Shown: positions 53,382 to 63,623 of the stretch, piece by piece
Position numbering within the stretch: position 1 is the stretch's first letter
Layout: every line of letters starts with the position of its first letter
Assembly (NCBI RefSeq): GCF_927798175.1
Contig: NZ_CAKMMP010000002.1
Location: 186,001-250,000, forward strand
Source: Paenibacillus sp. JJ-223
GTDB lineage: Bacteria; Bacillota; Bacilli; Paenibacillales; Paenibacillaceae
Reading direction: 5' to 3'
DNA: 64,000 nucleotides
Notes under the pieces: generated by a model
Seen by the model: only the letters and a program-made list of their open reading frames with translations
Told to the model about the DNA's origin: nothing
Databases searched by the model: none
Made by a program: the position numbers and the translations under genes

Positions 53382-53705
53382 TTGAAGCTGAGAAAAAAAG
53401 CGCCGCCCAGCCCTTGCCTGATCACTCAGGCCATGGATATCATCGGCAAAAAGTGGGTGCTGCTGATCATGTATCAACTGCTGTCCGGCCCGAAACGGTT
53501 TACCGAATTGGAAGCCGAGATGGCCATCAGCGGCCGACTATTATCCGAACGCCTGAAGGAAATGGAGATGGAGGGCATCGTCTCGCGGCACATGTATCCG
53601 GAGATTCCTCCCCGCGTCGAATATGAACTGACCCCAAAAGGCAAAGCCATCGAACCTGTCATCAATCAAATTTATGGCTGGTCATCGGAGTGGCTCAAGA
53701 AATAG
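53382..53705 (+). CDS. HxlR family transcriptional regulator
   Basis: A 107-residue winged-helix protein with the family core SPCLITQAMDIIGKKWVLLIMYQLL, then RFTELEAEMAISGRLLSERLKEME and a wing ending YELTPKGKAIEPVI. The N-terminal Cys (about residue 13) matches the redox-sensing cysteine of YodB, CatR and HypR. The start is TTG at 53382, behind GAGGTGA; the frame is open to 53313 but this region has no ribosome site. Divergent from doxX, which it probably controls. Confidence 0.88.
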   Translation: MKLRKKAPPSPCLITQAMDIIGKKWVLLIMYQLLSGPKRFTELEAEMAISGRLLSERLKEMEMEGIVSRHMYPEIPPRVEYELTPKGKAIEPVINQIYGWSSEWLKK

Positions 53706-53750
53706 GCTTTATGGCTGCCTGCCGACAAAAACAACATGCTTTAACACAAA

Positions 53751-53803
53751 AAACGCCTGATTCTGGCTGACCCTTGCGGGTCGGTTCAGAATCAGGCGTT
53801 TTC
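53751..53803. terminator. Bidirectional intrinsic terminator
   Basis: Arms AACGCCTGATTCTG and CAGAATCAGGCGTT (14 pairs) with an inner GACCC/GGGTC hairpin. It lies between the converging hxlR and Gfo/Idh/MocA genes. Confidence 0.92.
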
Positions 53804-53820
53804 GTTTATCGGATGAAGAG

Positions 53821-54810
53821 TTAGCGGACGTGGAGCTTTACAGGCAGGCCGGACTCGAGCGAAACCTGCGCCGCCACAGTGATTTCCTGCGTCCGATAAG
53901 CGTCTTCGTAGTCGGACAAAATGCGTGAGCGGTCGCCGGTGCGAAGCGCGTGAATGAACGCTTCATTTTCCCGTTCGTACGGATTGGCTCCCGCCGGAAG
54001 CTCATGGCCGGCCATCGGATGCGGCGCCGCAACGGGCAGCAGAAGCCGATCAGGCGTCCAATCCCACACGCCGCTAGCCGTGTAGAATTGCAGCCCCGCT
54101 CCGCCTTCTCCGTCCGGGAGCAGGCAGGTGTTCGCAATGCTTGCAATGGCGCCGCTTTGCAATTGGAGCGTGACATTGGCCACATCGTCCACGGTGACAT
54201 TCTCGTGAGTCTCGTGCATGACTCGCTGCGCAGCGGCCGCGTATACCTCTGTCACCTCGCCCGCGCAGAAGCGCAGCAGGTCCACGATATGGGTGGTCTG
54301 CTCCACGAACTGACCACCCGATCCATCCTGGCGACGCCACCAGGCTACTCCCGGCATGCCGCCCATCCAGCGGCCAAGGGCCATGCCCACTTTTTGATTC
54401 TGCATCGCTTCCCGCAGCACCTGTGCAGCCCCTTGGTAACGGAAATGGTATCCCACCGATGTCAACATATTCGTCTTTCTGATTTCGCCAAGCACCTGCT
54501 GCGGCACATCCAATCCCGTGCTCAGCGGTTTCTCGACCAGGAACGGGACGCCGCGGCGAATCAATTCCAATTCAATCGCACCGTGGGACATCGGAGGCAC
54601 GCAAATATAGACAGCATCCAGCTTCTGTCCATCCAACATATGTCCCAACTCTTCATACCCGGCAGCATCGTAGACGTTGGCCATGGCTTCCGCCTTTTCC
54701 AGTGATGTGCCAAGAACGGCAGCCACGCGCACGCCCTCCATCCGGGTCAATATATCTGCATGCACCTTGCTGAACCAGCCTGTGCCGATTATGCCAATCT
54801 GTAAAGTCAT
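53821..54810 (-). CDS. Gfo/Idh/MocA family oxidoreductase
   Basis: A 329-residue NAD(P)-dependent sugar or inositol dehydrogenase-like protein. The Rossmann motif GIIGTGWFSKVHADIL begins the chain and the conserved EKPLS (Lys of the active site) is near residue 95; QTTHIVDLLRF supplies the later catalytic His/Asp region. It lies 68 bases behind glpD on the same strand and may be read through from it, although its substrate link to glycerol is not evident. Confidence 0.9.
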   Translation of the reverse strand: MTLQIGIIGTGWFSKVHADILTRMEGVRVAAVLGTSLEKAEAMANVYDAAGYEELGHMLDGQKLDAVYICVPPMSHGAIELELIRRGVPFLVEKPLSTGLDVPQQVLGEIRKTNMLTSVGYHFRYQGAAQVLREAMQNQKVGMALGRWMGGMPGVAWWRRQDGSGGQFVEQTTHIVDLLRFCAGEVTEVYAAAAQRVMHETHENVTVDDVANVTLQLQSGAIASIANTCLLPDGEGGAGLQFYTASGVWDWTPDRLLLPVAAPHPMAGHELPAGANPYERENEAFIHALRTGDRSRILSDYEDAYRTQEITVAAQVSLESGLPVKLHVR

Positions 54811-54878
54811 CGCTGCAGTCCCCTCTCCATGTTATACGCTTACATGTTCCATTCGACCCCCATTCGCTAAATCCTCCC

Positions 54879-56537
54879 TTAACGCCGAAACGAAACCTCG
54901 GACAACAATCGGTCCAATTCTTCGCCGTAATGCGAGGCCTGCTCCTCCGTCCAGTGCAAAACCTGGCTCATGTATGCGGCGACAGCGCCCTTCCATTGGC
55001 GAACTTCCCCGATCCGGAAAAAGAGAGCCCCTGTGCGCCGTACCCAGAAGTCCGCCGGCGTCGCTGCCATCTCTTCCTCCATGGCATAGCTTGCCATCAA
55101 GAAAAGTTCGATCGGCATGCCGTGCACCTCTGATCTGCCCCGCAGACCCGACAAACGTGCATAAAGCCGATCCACGTTGGAGCCATAGGTGCGGACCAGC
55201 CTTTCCGCGACGGCTCGCTCCAGCCCCAACGCTACGCCGTCTTTGATTTTGCGCTCCGCATAAACAGCATATCCTGCCGACCCGCCGACGTCTCCGCCGG
55301 AAATGGGCAGCCGCTTCGTAATGCACGGGCCTGCGGACCGGCCTGTTTCCTCTTCCAGTTGGCGGGCCGCCAGATCAACGACCATTTCGGCCATTTTCCG
55401 ATAACCGGTAAGCTTGCCGCCTGCAATCGTAATCAATCCCGAGCGGGACACCCACACTTCGTCTTTGCGGGAAATCTCGGAGGGACCCTTTCCTTCCTCA
55501 TGAATCAGCGGGCGCACGCCTGCCCAGGCCGACTCCACGTCTTCCGCCGTAACACGCACGTCCGGAAACATGTTCCGGATCGCCTCCAACACATACTCCC
55601 GGTCGGAATCGTCGATGAGCGGATGAGCCGGGTCATCCTTATATACCGTGTCCGTCGTTCCTACATAGGTTTTCCCATCCCGCGGGACGGCAAAAACCAT
55701 GCGCCCGTCGGGCGTATCGAAATATACCGCCTGCCTGAGCGGAAAACGCTTGCCGTCAAACACCAGATGAATGCCCTTGGTGAGCTGCAGCGTCTTCCCT
55801 TGGCGGGAACCGTCCAACTCGCGAAGACGGTCCACCCATGGTCCCGAAGCGTTTATCACCTTGTCGGCATGCAGCATGCAGGTTCGTCCATCCAACTGAT
55901 CGGTCGCCTGAATGCCAACGACTTTGCCGTCCTTCTTAATGAAGCCATCGGCCTTCACATAGTTGATGGCTTGAGCTCCGCGGCTCACCGCCTCTTTCAT
56001 CACTTCGATCGTAAGGCGGGCATCGTCCGTCCGATATTCCACGTATAGGCCGCCGCCCAGAAGCTCCTGCCTACGAAGCAGCGGCTCCATATCCGAGACG
56101 GCACGGGCATTCAGCATACGGCGGCGTTCGCTGTACTTCACGCCCGCCAGGCGGTCGTAAACCATCAAACCGATGGAGGTGCTCAGCCGACCGAACGTTC
56201 CGGTTTTATAAATGGGCAGAAGCATGGGTTCCGGCGTCGTCACATGGGGTCCGTTTTCATAAACGACGGCTCGCTCACGCCCGACTTCGGCAACCATTTT
56301 TACTTCGAATTGCTTTAAATAACGAAGTCCGCCATGAATCAGCTTGGTCGAGCGGCTGGAGGTTCCGGCAGCGAAATCCTGCATCTCCACCAAAGCCGTC
56401 TTCAGTCCGCGCGATGCGGCATCCAGCGCGATGCCGGCTCCGGTGATGCCTCCTCCGATAATCAGTATGTCAAAATGTGCATTCGCCATTTCATGTAATA
56501 CATCGGTTCGTTTTCCGGCCGAGAACGTTGCAGTCAT
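54879..56537 (-). CDS. glpD: Glycerol-3-phosphate dehydrogenase (FAD)
   Basis: A 552-residue FAD enzyme that oxidises glycerol-3-phosphate to dihydroxyacetone phosphate at the membrane. The FAD-binding motif is IIGGGITGAGIALDAASRG (residues about 26-44), then GTSSRSTKLIHGGLRYL, a GlpD signature, and a C-terminal helical cap domain. ATG at 56537 has GGAGG 8-9 bases upstream. Its leader holds a terminator (56584-56635) well placed for GlpP antitermination. Confidence 0.96.
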   Translation of the reverse strand: MTATFSAGKRTDVLHEMANAHFDILIIGGGITGAGIALDAASRGLKTALVEMQDFAAGTSSRSTKLIHGGLRYLKQFEVKMVAEVGRERAVVYENGPHVTTPEPMLLPIYKTGTFGRLSTSIGLMVYDRLAGVKYSERRRMLNARAVSDMEPLLRRQELLGGGLYVEYRTDDARLTIEVMKEAVSRGAQAINYVKADGFIKKDGKVVGIQATDQLDGRTCMLHADKVINASGPWVDRLRELDGSRQGKTLQLTKGIHLVFDGKRFPLRQAVYFDTPDGRMVFAVPRDGKTYVGTTDTVYKDDPAHPLIDDSDREYVLEAIRNMFPDVRVTAEDVESAWAGVRPLIHEEGKGPSEISRKDEVWVSRSGLITIAGGKLTGYRKMAEMVVDLAARQLEEETGRSAGPCITKRLPISGGDVGGSAGYAVYAERKIKDGVALGLERAVAERLVRTYGSNVDRLYARLSGLRGRSEVHGMPIELFLMASYAMEEEMAATPADFWVRRTGALFFRIGEVRQWKGAVAAYMSQVLHWTEEQASHYGEELDRLLSEVSFRR

Positions 56538-56583
56538 CCGAATCGCCTCCACTGATTTCCATTCATTTTCTCCGCAAAAGGAC

Positions 56584-56635
56584 AAAAAAAAGACCACGTC
56601 ATGCGCCGCAGCGATAGCTGAGCGTTACGTGGTCT
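56584..56635 (-). terminator. Leader terminator of glpD, likely GlpP target
   Basis: On the minus strand AGACCACGT pairs with ACGTGGTCT around a GC-rich loop and is followed by eight T, 47 bases before the glpD start codon. In B. subtilis GlpP with glycerol-3-phosphate prevents termination at such an inverted repeat ahead of glpD. Confidence 0.8.
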
Positions 56636-56721
56636 CTCCCGATCTCCAGACATCATTTTTTAACTTGTGCCTTAATCCTACCACACAATTTGGGCGGCGT
56701 GAAGGCCTGAAATGACACATT

Positions 56722-56740
56722 ATTCAAAAAATTTTTGAAT
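56722..56740. promoter_or_regulatory. 19-base palindrome between glpK and glpD
   Basis: ATTCAAAAA-A-TTTTTGAAT, perfect. It may be a regulator site or help end the glpK transcript; no further terminator is seen behind glpK. The 394-base gap 56538-56931 otherwise contains only the glpD leader and no gene. Confidence 0.45.
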
Positions 56741-56931
56741 CCACCTTTTGCTATAGGGTGTAATTTCAATATGACCCACATACCCTTTTATTTCCCTTAT
56801 TATGGTTACCCCAATTCTGCGGACCAGGAAAATTAAACCTGCCTCTTATGAATGATTTTCCACCATTTAATCACAGCTATTGTATATCTTTGTCGATAAA
56901 GTACAAATATCCACAACAAGGCCCGCCGGGT

Positions 56932-58446
<1,515 letters not shown>

Positions 58447-58485
58447 TTATGTTCACAGCACTGTTCATTGCGATTTCACGCCGGG

Positions 58486-59055
58486 TTACTTTGTAAGCGT
58501 TTTCCCATAGTGTCGGATCAGATCGTCATTGGACGTCGTTACCGCTTGAGCTCCGGCATGAAGAGCCTGCTCGACCTCCTGTACGGAACGGATCAAACCG
58601 CCCGCTATAATCGGTATCCCTGTGTGTTCATACACCTCGGTAATGATATGCGGAATGACGCCGGGCAGCACCTCGATGTAATCGGGCCGCGTTTTGTCGA
58701 GCAGCTGATAGCTTTTTTCCAGTGCATTCGTATCCAGCAGAAACACCCTCTGAATCGCAGTGATCCCTCTTTGCTTCGCTTTCTGAATCACGCTCGCCCG
58801 CGTCGAGATCAATCCTGCCGGACGGATCTGCTGACATAGGAACTCTGCCGCGAATTCATCGTTTTTGAGACCTTGCACCAGGTCGGCATGCAGCAGCATG
58901 TTTTTGTCCCGCCGCCGAGCCTCGTTCAAAATGCCCTGAAGCTGGCCGATATGGGTATCCAGCAGAATGCCGTATCGGTACGGCCCTGCGATGATCGCTT
59001 CGAACTGCTTCATGTTTTTGGCCGCCGGTAACATGCATTGTCCCTCAAATGGCAT
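58486..59055 (-). CDS. glpP: Glycerol-3-phosphate responsive antiterminator GlpP
   Basis: A 189-residue TIM-barrel-like GlpP protein: PYRYGILLDTHIGQLQGIL near the N terminus, LLHADLVQGLKNDEFA, DYIEVLPGVIPHII and PIIAGGLIRSVQEVEQAL. With glycerol-3-phosphate it binds leader RNA and prevents termination ahead of glp genes. ATG at 59055 has AAGGGGGAG upstream. First gene of glpP-glpK. Confidence 0.94.
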   Translation of the reverse strand: MPFEGQCMLPAAKNMKQFEAIIAGPYRYGILLDTHIGQLQGILNEARRRDKNMLLHADLVQGLKNDEFAAEFLCQQIRPAGLISTRASVIQKAKQRGITAIQRVFLLDTNALEKSYQLLDKTRPDYIEVLPGVIPHIITEVYEHTGIPIIAGGLIRSVQEVEQALHAGAQAVTTSNDDLIRHYGKTLTK

Positions 59056-59166
59056 GGAGCTCCCCCTTACATGATTCGGATGGTTCCATTGTATAATTGA
59101 CAACTGTCGGTCAGCAAGATTTTCGAATACGAGAAATTATTTCAAATTTTAAGTATTCCGTGCATG

Positions 59167-59197
59167 AAAAAAGAACCAGTCAATACGTGACTGGCTC
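59167..59197 (-). terminator. Terminator of the GTP cyclohydrolase II gene
   Basis: On the minus strand GAGCCAGTCA pairs with TGACTGGTTC (one wobble, 5-base loop), followed by T6, about 100 bases past the stop codon. Confidence 0.85.
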
Positions 59198-59295
59198 CTC
59201 GTTGTTTTTTATACGAATAAATTCGCATCTATTCATCAGGCATCAGGCGGGTCGAACAAACAATGATCTGCGGCGAAAGCTTCTTGGTTCTTTCG

Positions 59296-60063
59296 TTACG
59301 CCTGGGCATGCGGAAGAGAACTTGCTGCCACATCCCAAACATCACTTTCCGAAAGGTGGCCGGAACGATTGACCTTGGTTTGCAAATATTTCTCGTTATA
59401 CGCCGAACGGTCCCCCCAGAGCGGAACGCGTCCGCCAACGTTCAGTCCAGCCTCCTGCAAGGCAGCCAGCTTGCGAGGGTTGTTGGTGATCAGAGTAACC
59501 GGCTCTGGACGCAGTGCGCGCAGCACGGCGATGGCGTCATCGTAATTGCGTGCATCGTCCGTGAATCCAAGCTGAAGGTTGGCATCTACGGTGTCCATGC
59601 CTTCTTCCTGCAGCAGATAAGCCATGGCTTTGCTGAACAAACCGATGCCGCGACCCTCATGGTTCGCCAAGTAGAACAAAGCTCCAGCGCCGTGAGCGGC
59701 AATCATCTTCATGGACTGCTCCAGCTGGAAGCCGCAGTCGCAGCGCTTGCTGCCAAAAATGTCGCCGGTATGGCAAATGCTGTGCATCCGAATGAGCGCT
59801 TCCGTGGCTTGGGCGAAATCGCCGTAAACAAGCACGCTGGATTGTTGACGTTCCGCCAGTTCAGCCGCCGCCAGTGATTCGATCAGTTCGCGGCTGTCCA
59901 TCTCTTTCTCCGCCTTCATCCAGCTGTACCATTGGAAGATGCGTGTTTCGCCATCCAGATTCACCGGAAGCTTGATGGGGCCGACCAAGTATATAAATTC
60001 TTTTCCACTTGGAATAGTCTGTATTTTCGGGGCGAGCAATTGTATAGTATGCGAATTTATCAT
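59296..60063 (-). CDS. ribA: GTP cyclohydrolase II, stand-alone
   Basis: A 255-residue GCH II, which opens GTP for riboflavin synthesis. The Zn ligands are the three Cys of HSICHTGD and RCDCGFQL, and the GTP-binding loop is NHEGRGIGLFSK; the Tyr of LFYLANHEG and Arg of DDARNYDD match catalytic positions. It is about 55 residues longer than E. coli RibA, mainly at the N terminus, and has no fused RibB domain. It lies outside any rib operon, between glpP and a sugar transporter, so a specialised or stress-linked supply is possible. Confidence 0.9.
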   Translation of the reverse strand: MINSHTIQLLAPKIQTIPSGKEFIYLVGPIKLPVNLDGETRIFQWYSWMKAEKEMDSRELIESLAAAELAERQQSSVLVYGDFAQATEALIRMHSICHTGDIFGSKRCDCGFQLEQSMKMIAAHGAGALFYLANHEGRGIGLFSKAMAYLLQEEGMDTVDANLQLGFTDDARNYDDAIAVLRALRPEPVTLITNNPRKLAALQEAGLNVGGRVPLWGDRSAYNEKYLQTKVNRSGHLSESDVWDVAASSLPHAQA

Positions 60064-60173
60064 CGAAAGGTTCCTCCCGCTATGCGTTCTAAAGCTATTT
60101 TATGATTCGCGTCCGGGTAAGCGGACCACTTGAATAGGCATCTGCAGTGATATATATCATTGTCATCATCATT

Positions 60174-60244
60174 AGTTACTTTATGTAAGCAAGTTTAAAA
60201 TAAAAATTAGATGGTGTCAAGTAACTTTTGTTTTTAAAGTAACT
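60174..60244. repeat. Three copies of an 8-base motif upstream of GTP cyclohydrolase II
   Basis: AAGTAACT occurs at 60219-60226 and 60237-60244, and inverted (AGTTACTT) at 60174-60181. They lie 110-180 bases from the GTP cyclohydrolase II start and 150-220 from the sugar-transporter start. A regulator site is likely; the first copy extends into a stretch similar to the doxX-hxlR region. No gene is seen in 60064-60395. Confidence 0.5.
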
Positions 60245-60395
60245 GACAAATCTATAACTAAATCATGGACACAAATTTGTGATTCGTTTCAGGAATATTG
60301 GTTATGAGTTTAGAAACTGCTCATACAATGATGGTGTAGTCGGCAAAATCCACTTTACTTCACGTTGGCATCTTAACCTTAAGGGGGTAGTGCAT

Positions 60396-61670
60396 ATGAT
60401 CCGCCGAAAAAGAGCTTGCTGGGTCGCCGCATTCATGGCATGCGTTCTGCTATTGGGCGGGTGTTCCATTTGGCCAGGGCAGGACGATTCAGCGACCAGC
60501 AAAAAGGCAGCGCTTACATTGTGGTATTGGAACCGTTCCATTGACGACAAGCTGTTAGCCAAGGCACAGGAGCAGTTCCCCAACATTCAACTAACGGCCC
60601 AAAAAATCGGGGGCGACTTCAAAGCCAAACTCAAAACCACGCTTGCAGCCCGTTCCGGCGAACCGGATATCGTTGCGTTGAACGACTGGATCATGGAGCT
60701 CTTTCCGAGTGAGGACCGTTTCTATAACCTGTATGATCTCGGCGCGGGAGACATTGAAGACCAATATCTGGAGTGGAAGTGGAAACAAGGCGTGACGCCA
60801 AGCGGACAAATGATCGGATTCCCGATGGATACGGGACCAACCGCCCTGTTCTATCGCGAAGACCTGTTCCGGGAAGCCGGACTGCCGTCCGATCCGGATG
60901 AAGTATCCCGTCAGATCAACAGCTGGGAAGCTTATGCAGCGGCCGGCGAGAAGCTCAAGAATGCGTTCGGAGGCAAAGTGTTTCTGACCGACAATATTGG
61001 TAGCGTTTACAATCAAGTGTTGTCTCAAGGCACGGACCGCTACTTCCAGCCGGACGGAACGTTCCTTGGCCTGGATTCGCCTCTGGTCAAGACGAGCTGG
61101 GATACCGCGATATCCTTCAAGGAAAAGGGACTGCTGGCCAATGCCGACGGGTGGACTCCCGGCTGGAACGCAGCCATGAACAACGGGGAAATCGCCTCCT
61201 TCGTGGGCGCTGTATGGATGAAGCAAGTGCTGCAGGAGGCCGCCCCGGATACATCCGGCAAATGGAGGGTAGCCCGTGCGCCGGGCGGAGATGGCAACAA
61301 TGGCGGATCCTTTTTGTCCATTCTTAAATCCAGCGAACATCCGCAGGAAGCTTTTGAACTGATTCGCTGGCTGCAAAATCCGGAAAACCAATTGGAACAA
61401 TACCAGACGTTGAACCTGTTCCCGTCCGCGCCAAGCGTATTCGATTCGCCTTCCATGAAAGAGGAAGAGCCTTTCTTTGGCGGGCAAGCTACCGGAAGCG
61501 TATTTGCCGAATCGGCACAACACGTCCCGATTGCCTTCTTTGGCGAAAGGTATCCTTCCGTGCATGGCATCATTACGCGGCGCCTGAACGATATCGCCAA
61601 GCAGAATGCCAATCCGCAGCAAGTATGGAATGATACGGTGCAGCGCGTCGACCGCGAGCTGCAGCGTTAG
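60396..61670 (+). CDS. Sugar ABC transporter substrate-binding lipoprotein (CUT1)
   Basis: A 424-residue binding protein with a lipobox (LLLGGCSIW, Cys near residue 23) and the family-1 solute-binding fold (LTLWYWNRSIDDKLL, QTLNLFPSAPSVF). ATG at 60396 follows AAGGGGGT. It leads an operon with two permeases and a gluconokinase-like gene; the cargo may be a sugar, sugar acid or glycoside. Reading frame upstream of the ATG is open but has no ribosome site. Confidence 0.9.
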   Translation: MIRRKRACWVAAFMACVLLLGGCSIWPGQDDSATSKKAALTLWYWNRSIDDKLLAKAQEQFPNIQLTAQKIGGDFKAKLKTTLAARSGEPDIVALNDWIMELFPSEDRFYNLYDLGAGDIEDQYLEWKWKQGVTPSGQMIGFPMDTGPTALFYREDLFREAGLPSDPDEVSRQINSWEAYAAAGEKLKNAFGGKVFLTDNIGSVYNQVLSQGTDRYFQPDGTFLGLDSPLVKTSWDTAISFKEKGLLANADGWTPGWNAAMNNGEIASFVGAVWMKQVLQEAAPDTSGKWRVARAPGGDGNNGGSFLSILKSSEHPQEAFELIRWLQNPENQLEQYQTLNLFPSAPSVFDSPSMKEEEPFFGGQATGSVFAESAQHVPIAFFGERYPSVHGIITRRLNDIAKQNANPQQVWNDTVQRVDRELQR

Positions 61671-61724
61671 GTTGTATGAATGGCACCGCCCATGCAAGGA
61701 TGACCCGCAAAGGAGGAAATTCCC

Positions 61725-62675
61725 ATGGCCGTAACTGAACCGCGTCTTACTCCGGATCAAGCCGGCGCACGCCCCGATCTGGATCGTCAGAAACCTCTCC
61801 TGTCCCGCATCTGGGAAAACCGCTCGTTATATGTAGCTATTTCGCCGTTTTATATTCTGTTTGCCGTCTTCGGACTCTTTCCGATCGGATTTTCATTATA
61901 TCTTGCCTTCCACAAGTGGGATGGCATCGGCATCATGACCTATAACGGACTGAACAATTTCAAATACATGTTAACCGATGCCGAGTTCTGGCAGGCGGTG
62001 GGGAACACCTTTGCCATCTGGATCTACTCGACGATTCCGATGCTCTTCTTTGCCCTGATTATAGCCTTCCTGCTGCATGCACCGTTTGTGAAATTCCGTA
62101 CCCTCTTCCGCGTCGGCTATTTCCTGCCTAACGTCACGTCCATCGTGGCCGTTGCCATTATTTTCGGGGCCTTGTTTGCCAACAATTACGGCTTCCTCAA
62201 TTATTTGCTGCAATCGGTCGGCCTTCCGGTCGTGGAATGGCTGAATGCGCCATGGGGCATCAAGGTTGCGATTTCTTCCATGGTCGTCTGGCGCTGGACC
62301 GGGTATAATGCCGTCATTTACCTGGCCGGTCTCCAGAGCATTCCCCAAACGCTGTACGAAGCTGCCCGCATTGACGGGGCTTCGGGCGTGCAGTCCTTTT
62401 TCCGAATTACGATCCCGATGCTGCGGCCCGTCATTCTGTTCACAGTCATCACGTCGACCATCGGCGGCATGCAGCTGTTTACGGAACCGCAAATTCTGGT
62501 GGGCAATGACGGCGGATCAGGCGCTGCCGGAATGACGATCGTGCTTTATTTGTACCGGGAATCGTTCATCAACAACTATTTCGGATACGGCGCTGCCGTC
62601 GGGTGGGGCATGTTCCTGATCATCGCGCTGTTCTCGATCGTGAACTGGAAGCTCGTTCAAGGCAAGTCATCCTGA
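61725..62675 (+). CDS. Sugar ABC transporter permease (MalF-like, CUT1)
   Basis: A 316-residue permease with a hydrophilic N-terminal tail of about 35 residues, six membrane helices and the EAA loop (YEAARIDGASGVQSFFRITIP, about residues 205-225). AAAGGAGG precedes the ATG, 54 bases behind the binding-protein gene. Pairs with the next permease. No ATPase is encoded in this cluster before the window end, so a shared MsmX-type ATPase is likely. Confidence 0.92.
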   Translation: MAVTEPRLTPDQAGARPDLDRQKPLLSRIWENRSLYVAISPFYILFAVFGLFPIGFSLYLAFHKWDGIGIMTYNGLNNFKYMLTDAEFWQAVGNTFAIWIYSTIPMLFFALIIAFLLHAPFVKFRTLFRVGYFLPNVTSIVAVAIIFGALFANNYGFLNYLLQSVGLPVVEWLNAPWGIKVAISSMVVWRWTGYNAVIYLAGLQSIPQTLYEAARIDGASGVQSFFRITIPMLRPVILFTVITSTIGGMQLFTEPQILVGNDGGSGAAGMTIVLYLYRESFINNYFGYGAAVGWGMFLIIALFSIVNWKLVQGKSS

Positions 62676-62695
62676 TGTGACAAGGAGGAGCGCTC

Positions 62696-63523
62696 ATGGC
62701 ATCCAAACACCTCAAATCGTTCGTGCTTTATATCGGCTTGGCCGCAGGCATGATCATTTCGATGTTTCCGTTCTACTGGCTGGTCGTCATGTCTACCCGA
62801 ACCACGTCCGACATTTATGCTTTTCCGCCCAGGCTCTGGTTCGGCAGGGAGCTATGGAACAACATCACCCGGGTGATGCAGCAAATCGACTTCTGGGGAG
62901 CTTTTGTAAACACGTTTCTCGTCGCAGCCACGGTCACGCTGCTGGTGCTGTTCTTCGATTCCCTTGCCGGTTTTGCCTTTGCAAAGTTTGAATTCCCCGG
63001 CAGAAAGTGGCTCTTCGTTGTGCTGCTCGCCACGATGATGGTACCTTCGCAGCTGTCGCTCGTTCCATCGTTCGTGTTGATGGCTACCTTCGGCTGGGTC
63101 GGCTCGTTCAAAGCATTGATCATTCCGGGCATGGTCAACGCCTTCGGCATATTCTGGATCCGGCAGTATGCGACCGAGTCGATTCCAAGCGACCTGCTCG
63201 ACGCGGGTCGGATCGACGGATGCGGATTCTTCCGACTATACTGGAACGTTGCCCTGCCGATCTTGCGACCTGCCTTTGCTTTCCTCGGCGCCTTCACGTT
63301 CATCGGCGTATGGAACGACTATTTGTGGCCGCTTATCGTCCTGACCGACGAACGAAAGTACACGCTGCAGATTGCGTTATCCCAACTGAACGGGCTATAC
63401 AACACGGACTATGCCATGGTTATCGCCGGCACGCTGCTGGCAGTCATTCCGCTCATCGTCATGTTCCTGTTCATCAGCCGCCAGTTCATCTCGGATATCG
63501 CAGCCGGGGCAGTAAAAGATTAA
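62696..63523 (+). CDS. Sugar ABC transporter permease (MalG-like, CUT1)
   Basis: A 275-residue permease with six membrane helices and an EAA-type loop (LDAGRIDGCGFFRLYWNVALP). The Gly in place of the second Ala of EAA is common in CUT1 proteins. CAAGGAGG lies before the ATG, 20 bases behind the first permease gene. Forms the import channel with it. Confidence 0.92.
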   Translation: MASKHLKSFVLYIGLAAGMIISMFPFYWLVVMSTRTTSDIYAFPPRLWFGRELWNNITRVMQQIDFWGAFVNTFLVAATVTLLVLFFDSLAGFAFAKFEFPGRKWLFVVLLATMMVPSQLSLVPSFVLMATFGWVGSFKALIIPGMVNAFGIFWIRQYATESIPSDLLDAGRIDGCGFFRLYWNVALPILRPAFAFLGAFTFIGVWNDYLWPLIVLTDERKYTLQIALSQLNGLYNTDYAMVIAGTLLAVIPLIVMFLFISRQFISDIAAGAVKD

Positions 63524-63623
63524 TTTAAATTCCAGATACGGGTAATTTTGATCCGTCCCTGAATTCTGATATGCTTGATGGCAGAGTACCCACCAGACGT
63601 TTCAGAAAAGAGGGATAGCAACC

